64,000 bases of DNA from contig CM041540.1 in NCBI GenBank assembly GCA_023238725.1, positions 188,501 to 252,500 on the forward strand, read 5' to 3'. Positions within the stretch are counted from its first letter, which is position 1; every line of letters begins with the position of its first letter. The notes under the pieces are model-generated. The model did not search any database and was not told the DNA's origin. It was given only the letters and a program-made list of their open reading frames with translations. Positions 34,620 through 47,600 of the stretch are shown one piece after another. The position numbers and the translations under genes are program-made. This stretch comes from Scortum barcoo (taxonomy: Eukaryota > Chordata > Actinopteri > Centrarchiformes > Terapontidae).

Positions 34620-37600
34620 CTGAAAGACCAACCACAGCAAGATGTCAGACAGTCACCTTTAAGGTTTGAACTAACAGTACTAAACTAATAATATTCCTAT
34701 AAAGAGTAAAAACCGTGTTGTCATGACATCACTTGCCTCTAGGCGAGGAGGCGGAGCTTTCAGCGGTCCCCTGAGAACATGTATGATCCCGTTTGAAGCC
34801 AGGATGTCCGAGTCAGTGATGAAACGATCGTTGATGTAACGAGATGACTGAGGACATGAAAAAAACTATTTAAATTTTCAGAATACAAAATAGTCTGTCA
34901 GAATGGATCTACGTGTTTAAAACCACAAACTACAGAAAGAACACTGAAAGCATGAAGCTGATATTTACCTTTGTGAGTGAACATTTCTGTGATTGTTGTT
35001 GCATTAATGAAACATTCAAAGGGAACTTTGAGCTGAAGCCGATCAGTCAGCTGATGTTCTTGTTTGTACTGAATTTCTTCAGTGATTAACAGTGAGTGAC
35101 ACAAACCAGGTGATCAGAAAGTTCAACTCTGTGGGAAGATTTTTACTGTGAATTGTTAGACCAGATTAGATCCTGGACCCTCATAAATAATTACTGAAGC
35201 AGGATCGGGAGTGAAAGTGAGATCATGTCAAATTTATTTCATTACTGTGCCTGTGACTAAAGTGATGGGGGGGCTGCAGTGCCACCCTCTAGTGTGAGTA
35301 GCAGAGATGAATCTGACCAGAGCTGAAGGGTCGAGAAGGTCGGCGACTCCGAGGACAGTGACACTGCCAACACGAGTTCTGATCCGACTGCCGTTCTTCA
35401 GCTGGTTGAGAGGAAGCACCTGACCCTCCGACAGGTGGAACTCGATGTCCCGCAGAGACAGAGTCTGCAGGGAGGTGAGGACAGATGAGGACAGGTGTGG
35501 ACAGGTGTGGACAGGTCAGCAGGTACAGGTGTAGTACCTGTTCTCAGATCTCACCTGGTTGTCAGGCAGACCGTTGTTGTCAGGTACGAACAGCGTTGAT
35601 TGGACCGTCAGGTTACTGAGACGCTTCACAAACTGCTTCCCTGACTCAGATGCCTGCGAGCAGTTCAAGATTTGCTGTAGAAGAAGTAAAAAGAAGAAAT
35701 TTGTTTGAAATAACTGAAGATTCTTAGGTGAAAGTTTCATGTTGGCGATAAAAGCTGAAATCATCTTTTGATTTGTGTCAAACATCAGACTCACTGTGAG
35801 GAAGTTGGAGAAGGTCGGTGTGGATTCAAGGACCTGCAGCAGGTTTCCTGTGCAGCTTAAACCGTCGCCAACGTAACCGGGCTTACAGTCACACTTCACC
35901 TCTGAAACAAACATTAGAAACAAGACTTCTGTCCACTGGCCAAAATAAAGATCACAACAAAAGTATATATCCACACACAGATATATATATTTATACATAC
36001 ATATCTATTTATTAGCATATTTTATAGTCATAAAGACTAAATTCTGCTAAACAATGATCTAATTTAGAAAGTTTAAGTCTTATTATTGACAGATTTCTCA
36101 TTCACAGAAGTAAATTCCCAAACAACTTGGAAATACCACATTATCTAACATTTGAAATATATCTTGTCTTGCCCTTTAAAATTCTTGTTTATTTCAATCT
36201 TAATTTCATCCTGTTTGGAGTTAGGGTTAGATGGTGATCTTGACTTTTATGCTGAGATGATAAAAACTAATTCTGTTGACCTGTGAACAAGAAAACAGTT
36301 GAATTAAAAAAAGTCAATGTTTTCCTGATCATTTTCTGACGTCTCTGTGTTTGTTGATTTATTTGTTCCTTTACACCGTTCATCACTTTCTAATCAGATG
36401 TTGCTTCAGGTTAAACTTGTCTCTCCATCATCCCTCCTCTTCCTCTCTCACCCTTCATCCGATAGCAGAAAGTGTCCCAGGTCTCGCTCAGGTTCTTGCG
36501 GGTGCCGTAGTCCACAATGCCCACATGTCCAAAGCCACACTGGGGGTTGGAGTAGGTGGTGGGGTACGCCACCCGGGCCTGGTCCAACCAGCCGGCAGCA
36601 CACATGTTCAGCCCGCCCTGCAGAGACCAACAGGACCAGCAGACAGCAGCTTTATTTTTAATAGAAACAAGATATAAATCTTTCAAAACAAATTTCTCAT
36701 TTAATCTTTAAAAAGCTTAAGTTCTTTACTTGTTATTTTCACGGTGATTAGCATGTTGACTTATTGATGTGTTTTTAATACACGCAACACTACATAAAGA
36801 CCCCCAAAGGAAACTCTTCAGGTAACATTACAGACAGCTTAAAGAAACTGATGTGTTCACTGACCAGCTGAGCGTAGGACAGCTGAGTGTACGTAGCCAG
36901 GCGTCCTCCTTCTGCCGTGCAGGCCTCTTGAGCTTCAGAGTAGGTCAGCTTGTACTGGCCTTTGTATGAACGGTAGTGAAACACGCCCAGCTTTGCATCT
37001 ACACACAAACACAAGAAAACACACACATTACAACACACTCCTGGTGTTCCAACACACTGTGTGTGTTTTAGTGATATTTGGGACCGCTGATATCAGTAGG
37101 GAGAAGTTTATTAAATTCATGTTTAGACAGTTGTAGAAACTTTCTATTTACTGAAGTGAATGTCTCATCATGAATACTTCCATAAGAAATAATGTATAAG
37201 AACTGATCCTGACTTACCTGGTTGGTTCATCAGAACCAAAAATAATCTTTAACATAAATAAGAACGTTTGCTGGTAACTTACTGGAACGTGAGAAACTCA
37301 CAGCCCTTTATTGATTACTTCATTAGTGGCTTGACAGCCAGATATTGATTGATGTTGAAACTTCTGGTGCATCAGATACCTTCAAAGTGCAGGTCGGTAC
37401 ATTTGGCGTTTTCATGACAATGTCCGTTGTCTAGGAGACAGCGGCTGAGGGTCACCTGTTTGACCTCACAGGTAAGTCCGTCTCCGATGTAGGAGTCTTT
37501 ACAGGTGCACTTCTTCTTCCCCTGTTCAACACAATCCACCTGTTACACCTGACACCTGCAGCCATTACATCAACAGTGAAATCAACCTGTGGTGTCCTCA

Positions 37601-38565
37601 CCGGAGCCGTCATGGTGCAGGTGGCGTGTTGGTGGCAGCCGCCGTTCTCTCCGGAGACACACGGGTCGATGGGCTGACAGGTGAACCCGTCTCCAGAGTG
37701 ACCTTTAGGACAGGTGCAGATCACCTGCTCACCTTTCTGAGAACACCTGGCTCCTTTAGCACAGCCGCCATTCCAGATCCCACACATGTCCATCACTGCA
37801 GACAGATAGGCAGAGAGACAGGCAGGCAGGGAGAGAGAGAGACAGGATCAATGCATTGAGAGTGACACATTAAGAAGTTGACTCATGTCTTTGCCTCTTG
37901 CATGATGTTAAATATGTCATCTGTTTGCATGTTTACCTGTACAGGTGAAGCCGTCTCCGTCATAAAATGGCCGACACACACAGGTGTTGTTGGCCTGACA
38001 GACGGCTTTAGGAGAACATGATGGAGAACACTGAAAGACTTCAGCTGGAGGAAACACAGACGTCATACATGTGTTAGAAAAGATCATCTGCTTTTTAATT
38101 CTCACTTTTTTATGTAACACACTAAAATCTGCACCTCCACACTGCAAATATGTGCGTTTATTTATCTTCCATTTTTTTATCTTTTCTCTCTTATTTTTAA
38201 GTCAAATTATTTACTAAACTCAAGCCTTTAATTACAGCCTTACAAAGTGTGTGAGCATTTGACAAATTAAATCTTTCAGTCAGATCTTTCAAAATATAAA
38301 TTTAGTGACTGACGTCTGTAAAAATTTTCTTCTTCTTTATTCAGTTTCTGGTTCTGCAGCTTTGTGACGTTATGTTGTTTAAATGTTTGGTCATTTTTTT
38401 CCCTCTGTTTGATCCTTTTGTCACTGATTTTAATATTTCATCTGCAACTACTTGCATCCTCCTTTATTCATTGACTTTATATTTACTGTAGTTCTGCCAT
38501 TGATGTTGGTGTTTATAGTATTTAGTACCTTAAAGTGAGTTTTTTTCATTTGTATATAGGTGATG

Positions 38566-38611
<46 letters not shown>

Positions 38612-41600
38612 TAATAATAATGCATTATTCTAGATTTTTAAATATTCTTACTTTAACTTATAATTGATATTATTATTGTTTTTTTTGTGTCTCTCCAGCT
38701 GTGAATCTGGTCATCTAAATGATGGATGAGAATTGATATTAACAATGCGATACTGCTTTAATCATCACTGATGGCTTGTTGGCTGCTGATCTGACCGTCA
38801 GGCTTCACTTCAACATGTGGATCAGACCTGTTGGAATAACAAAAAGACAAAGTCCTTTGAACTCACCTTGCGGGGTCTCACATTGTTCTCCAGTCCAGCC
38901 GGCGTCACAGAAACAAGCTCCTGTACCTTTACGTCCACCATCACATGATCCGTGTTCGGAGCAGTTACAGGCTGAAACCAGACGGAAACAAACAGTCAGA
39001 AACCTGCAGACCACAAACAGGAAGTGGTCTGACTGCTGCTCACCTTTACAGGTGGGTCCATAGAATCCATCACTGCATAGCTCGCAGGCGACGCCCCCAA
39101 AACCCTGCTGACAGGTGCAGGTACCGTTACCAAGGTGACCGTCGTCACAGTTACCACGGTTACTGCAGGGAGAGCTGACTCCTCCGGGACAGACTGGAGA
39201 GAAAGAAACATCGTCATCATCAAAAAAAACATCCAACAACACCTTTAACATGTTCATGATGTTACTATGATCATTACACAAAGGAAACTCTAAATATCAA
39301 AATATACTAAAAAAAATACTCAGAGTTTCATCATATTCAAACAGCTGATATTTGCTCACACTTTTTTATTTCAAAGTGTTTCAATAATTTAAGACATAAG
39401 AAGTCCAAATAATAAGTAATGATCCTGAATTTAAACACAGTAACTTTGACCATCATGCTTCACTTTACTCTGAAAACTTCAACTGTTTCCTGTTTGTCTT
39501 GACAGGAACGAGCCCACAGGAGTTTGGAGCTCTTATTTTGATGAAATGAGATGTTGACCTGTCAGCAGGTTTATCGTCTCACCCAGACAGTCACGTCCAT
39601 AGTAACCATGGCAACACTTTGGCTGCCAGAAGTTGACGATGCAGACACTGCGACAGCCGGAGTTTTTGGTGACAAACACGGTGGGAAGGTCGCAGTTCTG
39701 AACCTCCTGAAGACAAAACGCAGGAAAAGAATCAGACACACAACCGGGTTCCTGACAGATTTGGTGAATTTGTGAGCAGACGATGACCCGGACCTTCAGT
39801 TTAGATCCTCTTGGACAGCGAATAGCAGAGGAGGTGCACAGTCCACAGCTCATCTACCACAGAAGAAGAAGAGAGAATCTGTTGTAACCACAGGCTGTAA
39901 AAAACAAGTGATCTACCATTTTAATGTTTTGAGTTTGACATTTTGGCCTTCGTCATCTTGGTTTTTGGAACCAGAAGAGCAGCAGGTCTGTCTGTGAGTG
40001 GTCCTTTAAACACACAACTCTTACCACAGCCAGATTATCGGAGATCCAACTCTGAAATAAATCAATAAATTTGTCAGATATTTTGGTGAAATTAGTTTGA
40101 AAATGAGATGAAACAGAAAATGACAGCAGATCCTGAACATCAGTGTGGACTCAGCGTTTGATCTGAACACCGTGTGAAACTCTGATATCTGATCTCCAAA
40201 GATGGTCTGTGTCAGTTTGGAGCATTTGGATGAAGACTGCTGGAGATACAGTTGTTCATTGATTGATCTTCTTCTGAATAACACAGAGCGACCACAGAGA
40301 GACTTCAGTCACATCAGTGGGTGAGCTGAGAATATGTCATACAGTGGATTTATTTGATTTTTTCATAAGCTAAGCCTTTTTAAATTGGTCATTGGGCAGC
40401 CAAATGTGAGATATCAACTTTTCCTGTGTGTAGCGCCACCTACAGGTCAATGAACTTCTTTTCCTGTGCCAGAGTCGTGGATGAGATTTTCAGCCAACTT
40501 TTTAAAGTTTTCATTGCACAGTTTTTACTACACAGACACTTTTAGTGGAGGAAAATAATAAAAAGAAGGAGAATGAGAACAAAAACAGCAGTTCTCCAGC
40601 AGAGAGCATCACTGTTTGGACCCCAAATTAATCAGCTGTTTATCTACAGCTGATCAAATCTGCCAGCTCAGTAAAACTGATATTCATCGACCACAGACAA
40701 GAAGCTGCTTTTCTTCACTGCCGTCTGAAATGAAGAGCACGTAAACTCGGGAAACTGGTCGGTGTCACAGCTGAAAACTGCAGCACTGGAATAGAAAGCT
40801 TGAGGCTTTGGGTTAAAGGTGATGAGACACATCATGAATGTTCTCGTAATCTAGAAGTGTTGTGGAAGTTGACTCATAGTCCACCAGCTAGCTTCCTTGG
40901 TATTTTCTCAGTTTAATGGTTTCATTGGCGAACAGTCAATAAAGCAAAGGTTTATCTGAAGATCGAAGGTTTACCTGAAGGTCGAAGGTCGTCTGTTCAT
41001 CGCAGCGTCCTCCCAGGCTGGGCGGCGTCAGCAGGCAGTCGATCCCGTAGGCGATCCCACCATTAAAGATGAGGTGTCTCTGAACGATCCGACACTTTCC
41101 ATCATTAACGAAGATTTCTCCCTGTTCAAAGCAGAAACATCCGGATCAACAAATGCCCGCTCTTCTTCTTTTTAGCAATTTCTGTTGTACTTACGATGTT
41201 GTCCGTCCCTCCACAGACGAAGGACAGCGGTGAACCCTGCAGAGTCCGAGCCGAGTCCAGATGGATCAGACCTTCAGCGTAAATCTGAGAGCAGAAAGAA
41301 GCTAAATGTGACTCTGCTGGCTCCAGAAACACATTTAATCTAATGAACATAAAGAACGCCCTGTGGACACAAATCACACGACTGCTATAACCACAGTTCA
41401 AATCTCATTTACCTCCATATTTCATGAGCCAAAAACAGCAAACACACCCAAAGTTATCTTATTCTGTCCTGAGATTACAAATGTCATGATGAAGGAACAA
41501 ACTGACTTAAGTTAAATCTTCAAAAATCATTTCTTGCAAATTGCAGTTTAGTATTTTTGGACCTCCGAATACTAATAATATAATAATAATATTTAGGATC

Positions 41601-44600
41601 AGGTTCTGTCAAACTTAAGAAAGTTTGTTGTTGTAAGATTCAGTTTGAAATTAGATTTGAATCACCAAATCTCTAATCTCAGGCAGTTATTCCAGACTGA
41701 TGTTAAAGACCACCAGGCGTTTTCTGGGAAGATCTGCCCGATGGGGTCGGGCCAGCTGAGGTCAGACCCTCTTTGAAATCACAGTTTTGAAAAGCTTATT
41801 TGGGATGTTACATGTCGAACCCTTCATCGTCACAAAACATCAGTTTGAAACATGCTCTTTAAAGAAAGTTCATGATGGTCATGATGGTTTTAATCTTCTT
41901 CAATCTATAATCACCTTCTGGGCCTGCAGGATGTGGTACTTCAGGTACTCCACCAGCTGTGGTCGGTTGTCTTGATGAAACAGGAAGTCCTTCTGCTCTT
42001 GTGGCAGAGATGCCATGGCGCCATCTGTGGGCAGAAAGACCGTCACCGGCTGGTACATCCCATCATTCATCAGGTTCATCACACCTGAGTCCTGAAATAC
42101 ACAAGAAAACACACTTCAGTCTTTACCAAGACAAAGGTCTGAAGATACAGATTTATTAAATTAATTTATTTCCCTCCATTGAGTCATTTTTCCTCTTAAA
42201 CCAGGTTGGTTCCTGGTCTTTTTGTGCTGCTTACACACAGGACACAATCAGCTGACTGAGTTTGACGTGAAACAATCAGATATCCAAAGTCTATCAAAGG
42301 TCCCACAGTGTGATCTTTAATAGTTTAAACCTAAAGAACATCTGTGCATCTCAAACTGGATTAATTTAGTCTGAGAGACACTTAAAAAAAGCTGATGATT
42401 TGAGATAAACATTTAGAAATAATAAAGTCATATAAATAAAGAAATTCTGTTGTTATTTCAGCGCAGAACAAAGTTTGATGGTCTTACCTTGAGCAGCCTG
42501 TAGAAGGTTTTATAACCATGACGTTCAGCCACATCAGTCAGATTCAGCTGTTAATCCAGCAGGAAATAAATTTATTGATTAGACAACTTAAATAAATTGA
42601 TCAGTAAAACTAACTGATCCAGATATTTATCCAGAGAACATTGTGCTCTAGGAGCCACAGAAATTATTAACTGATTCATCAGAAACGAATCAGTAGATTA
42701 ATCTGCAGCCTGTGTAAAACTTACAGGGACGTCTGGCTTGGTTTTTCTGTTGATGTCGAAAGGAAACAGGATCTTGTTGATCTCATGGAAGATCCCATTA
42801 ACGCTGACTCCATCACTGTACGTAATGTTGGCCTGATTGATGAAGATGCTGCCCTGAAAACATCCCACAAACATTCATTACCAACCAAAACGCAATTCTT
42901 TTCAAAATTTTGTGTTTTCAGAGGGTCATAAAGTGAAATAAAGCCAGTAACATTTAGCCAATAACACTTTGTTAAATGACATCAAAAACGAGAGGAGTCT
43001 TCCTTCAGACACCAAAGACTATTTTCTTCATGTTGTATTTACACAGAGCAGGTTTTTAAAGGAAAACAGTAAATGATCAACTGATTAAAATCTCAGCTAA
43101 ACCAAATTAAGTATAAGAAGGTTATTTACTATAATTAGAACCAGGTGCAATGTTTGTTTCCTTTTTATTTAATTATTACAAAATTAGAGACCTGTGCAAC
43201 AAAATGTCAAACATATTTTGATGTTGCAAAGCTTGTCCACACTGCGAGCAAGTCTGAAAGCTTTATTCACTGATTTAAAGATGTCAAATATACTTATAAA
43301 TACAAACAACATACAAACATTTCTAAATAAATGCAGTTAGTATTATCTCTGCATGTTTCCCAGTTCTGCCTCTCTGCTTGTCGTTTTAAGGGATCAACAC
43401 GTGATCAATGATAAAAATGGGAAATGAACTCTGGCCCTGCTGTCTGATGGGTCACCTGGCTGGACCTGCTGGTCAGGACGAGTCCGGACAGAGATGTCAG
43501 GTTTCGGGGTCGGTTCAGGTCAGCGGGCAGCAGGGTGTGACACATGACGATGTGGCTACGCAGGACTTCAGCAAACTGGTCTTTATGTTGTTCTGACATC
43601 AGCAACTTCATCTAGAAAGAAAAAATAAAAGTCTGATAGGATCCAGGTGTTAGCTGTTAGCTCTGTGGATGATCAAACATCTCAACATCTGATGGATGGA
43701 CGTGACAAATGTGGTTCAGACGTTCATGTTCCCCTCACGATGAACTGTAATCCTCTGACTTTTCCTCTCGACCATCATCAGGTCAACTCGTTGGTAACTC
43801 AACTCCTCTGGCTCCACCTGCTACCTCTAAACAACCAACCAGAGCAGAGTATCTGATGCTCTAATTTTCAAAATAAGAGCGCTTTCTGCTAATCTTACCA
43901 ACTGGTGCTTTAATTAGTTCTATCACTACTAACTACCATATTTCATAATAATTAGTTTTATAATTTCACATGAATTATTTGTTTATTTATATATTTTTCA
44001 CTTGATTTTTAGTTGATGCTGAGGGACATTTTCTAAGAGAGTTTTTGAGACTAAAGGGGGAAAGACAGACAGACAATAACATCCGGAGCTGCTAACAGGC
44101 AAAACAATTAAACAAGTGAGTTTGTTCAGAAAATAAAAAAATCACACTGAAAACTTGAGAATCAGGAAATGAATCATCACCTTCCCGGTATCTGTCCTGT
44201 CCCCTGCGAAGGCCTCAGCATTCGGAACGAAGACGGTGAAGGGGCCGCGACCTTTCAGAGAAATGTCGACCATCTGAAAGGAGAGTTTTTACCTGAGTTG
44301 ATGTGATTTAACCTGCAGGAGGCGACAGAGAGAACCATCACTCACCATCAGGCCCAGGTAAAAGTCTCTCAGCCTCCTTTTCAGGATCTCCTGGAGAAAG
44401 TCAGCAGTTAGTTTCATCCTGCGCTCACTGAATCATCTTTACCAAGGGGGGGGTCCAGCTGCTCACCTTCCCCACGGTGCCTCTGCAGGTGATGCCGTCT
44501 CCGATGAAGTTACCACTACACATGCAGGTACGAACACCTGGACCTGTCATGTTACACTTGGCGTACTGGTGACAGCCGCCGTTTTTCTGCAGATCAGCAG

Positions 44601-47600
44601 GTCGGTGATGATGAAGGATTAATCAGGAAACAGTGGGATTATTAAAAGTCACCTTACAAGAAAACTAGACATGAAGTCCTGATGTTACTCACTTATCATT
44701 CAGCACTGCGATTAGAAGTAACAAGTAAGAATGAATAACTGAAAAACAGATATCAGCTGACAGCTTTTTAATCATAATTCACAATATGTAGTCAAATATT
44801 TGAAACATCAACAAATCCTCATCAAACCAAAGACTCACACAGTTTAAATGTTTCACAAACTCACCTTCTGACACAAGTTGATCATCTGGCAGGTCTGTCC
44901 GTCACCTGAGAAACCTTCTCTGCAGACACAGGAAGTCTGAACAGAGTCACATCAGTGAGTAAAAGCATGAAGGCAGCGAACGTCTCACTGTCAACAGACT
45001 GTAGTTTGAATTAAAAGCAGTTTTTACTTTGTTTGGTCCGACATGAACACACTCTGCCTCAGCGTGGCAGCCTCCGTTTCCTTCAAGACAGGGATTTATT
45101 TCTGCAGGACAAACAAACACAAAACTCCTGCAGCACTTGAACATTTCACATAAACTAACATTCAGACTGACACAAACAGTGAACCAACCGACACACACGA
45201 GTCCGTCGCCGGAGTAACCACCGTTACAGACACAGTCTCTTCTGCCGGGCCGAGTCCGCTTACAGACAGCATACAGACTGCAGCCACCGTTATCCAGCAA
45301 ACACACGTCTTTAGCTGCACACACACACACACACACACACAGCGTATCACCATCAGAGCATTTTAATTGGTCCATCTGAAGTTCATTCTGGTAGTTCAAG
45401 TGAGCAGAGCTGCCATGTTGTTGTCACCTTGGCAAAAAGTCCCGTTTCCTTCGAACCCGGCAGCACAGAGACACTGAGGGCCGGCCGGTCGAATCACACA
45501 GCTGTCAGACGAGAAAACACAGAGCTTCAGATTTTCTGAGGAGCACATTAACGACGGCTGAAAACAGGAGCTGCTGACTTACTTTGCGCTGGTGTGACAT
45601 TTTACCGAGCCGCACAGTTCATCAGCTTTGGATTCAATTTCTGCAACACAACAAACACTCTGTTCACATGTGAGTGTAACACATTTAAGAGCAAATCACT
45701 TTAACTTTATAAGAAGAAGACCTTCATATTATAAAACATCACGACTTTTATAGTACAGTTCAAACTGTTCATCAAAACAAACTGAGGAGCTTTTTCACTC
45801 CAACATGAGGAGACTTTAACTCTTGGTGGCAGTAAAGGTCAGGTTACGTCATACTTTCATCACACAGGATTCCTCTCCAACCAACGTCGCACTCGCATGT
45901 CCCGTCACCTTTAAGGCCATCATTACAGCGGCCATTTTTACAGCCACACTCTGCAGAGCAAACACAAGACAGTGAGGAAGGAGGAAACGCTTTCACGTAA
46001 TGTTTGCTGCTGCAGGTTTATCTACCCTGGTCGCAGTGGACTCCATATTTCCCGCTCTGGCAGGTTTCACAGGCGGTCCCGTTGAAACCTTTATTACACT
46101 GGCAGACTCCAGTCCCATTCGTCCCGTCCAAGCAGAGTCCGTTACTGAAGCAGGGCTGACCCTTTGGCCCGGGACACGGCTCGCAGTGCTCCCCGAAGAA
46201 CCCCCCACAACACCTCCGCACCTGCAACATCAACAGCATCATGCTCTGTGGTTTCCTTTGTCAGCTGTTTTACTTTGACTTCAGCTGCAGGACGGACGTA
46301 CGATGTTGGTCTGGAGGCAGGTGGCTCTGCAGCCAATGGTCAGCAGTCGCTCTTCTTCAAACATCCGACTCAACATACATTTCCTCCTCTTCACTGTTTT
46401 CTGCAGTGAACAGAGTTAAAGTTTAATGTCTCACAGGACAGTCAGAGTCTGTTTGATATACTGAACATATACTGTCAGCTGTGTGTTATTATTATTATAT
46501 TTGGTTTCTACCAGCAAAGATGATCTTTAATATTTGGTGAAGTAGCTTTGATGCTAGTTTAGATTTTGAGTTGGACTGAATAAAAGAAACTTACGTCGGG
46601 GACGGTGTCGTTGGGGCAGATTTTTCCTTGTGGGAACAAACAGTCTGCACAGCTTCCCTTTGAAAAAAAGAGACAGTTAGTGCTGCTCAGTCTCTGTCAC
46701 ATATACACACACACACACATATATAAATGTCAGTGGATGACTTTACCATGACTTTCTGATATTTGGTCTCATCGCAGCGGTTCCTGTCGATCTGTAGAAC
46801 AGCTGACAGGCCGTGAATCACTCCTTTACCGCTCAAAATGTTGGAGGAATTTATCTGAGCATCATTCACAAACAGCTGGATGAGACACAGACAGAGTTTG
46901 TATTATTTGTTTCAGATAATGGTGTGATCAGATGATTTGGTCAATGGTGAGAATATTGATCATTGATTATCTGTGACTGTGACCTTTCCGTCTCGGGGGA
47001 AGATTCTGAGCTGGAAGGAGAAACCGAGCAGCGACTGTTTGTATCCTCCAGGCTGAAGGTCAGTCTTCAGCAGACGCTCCGACACCACCACGTGGTAACG
47101 GGTCGTATTCACATCCTGTTCAGACATTGATATCCACAAACATTAGTTTAATAAATGACACTTTTTACACAGAAAACAACACAACAACGAGTCTACCGGT
47201 GACTCCAGTCAGTGATACACAGATTCTTCTTTATGTACCAAGACAGTTGAGCCCATTTTCTGGAGATAATCTGAGATGGCGGTGTCTGTTGGAGCGAAGA
47301 CAGTGAACTCGTCTGCCTGTTCGATCTCGTCTGTCAGGTTGTAGTCCTGAATGAAACCACAGAGAAAAACACAAACTGTGAGCAAACATTACACAGATTC
47401 ATCCAGAGGAGAGAAGTCGAGATGTTGTGCTTTTGTTTGTGCGTTCGTACGATGAGATACGATCTGAAGAGAGAAAATTCAGGCCTCAGAGCAAGAGTCG
47501 CCAGCAGACCTTCGCTCAGCTTCCTGTCAGGAACCAGAACCTGGAAACAGAATAAAACACATGAAAAAACAATCAGACAGAAGAAAAGAGTCTCAGTCTG

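Noticed and set aside
40025..40051. Possible 27-base stab2 micro-exon (SWISDNLAV) with good splice borders
   Set aside because: Joining the flanking exons directly (FDLQ-MSCGLC) aligns with mammalian stabilin-2 without a gap, so the micro-exon is not needed. It remains a weak possibility.
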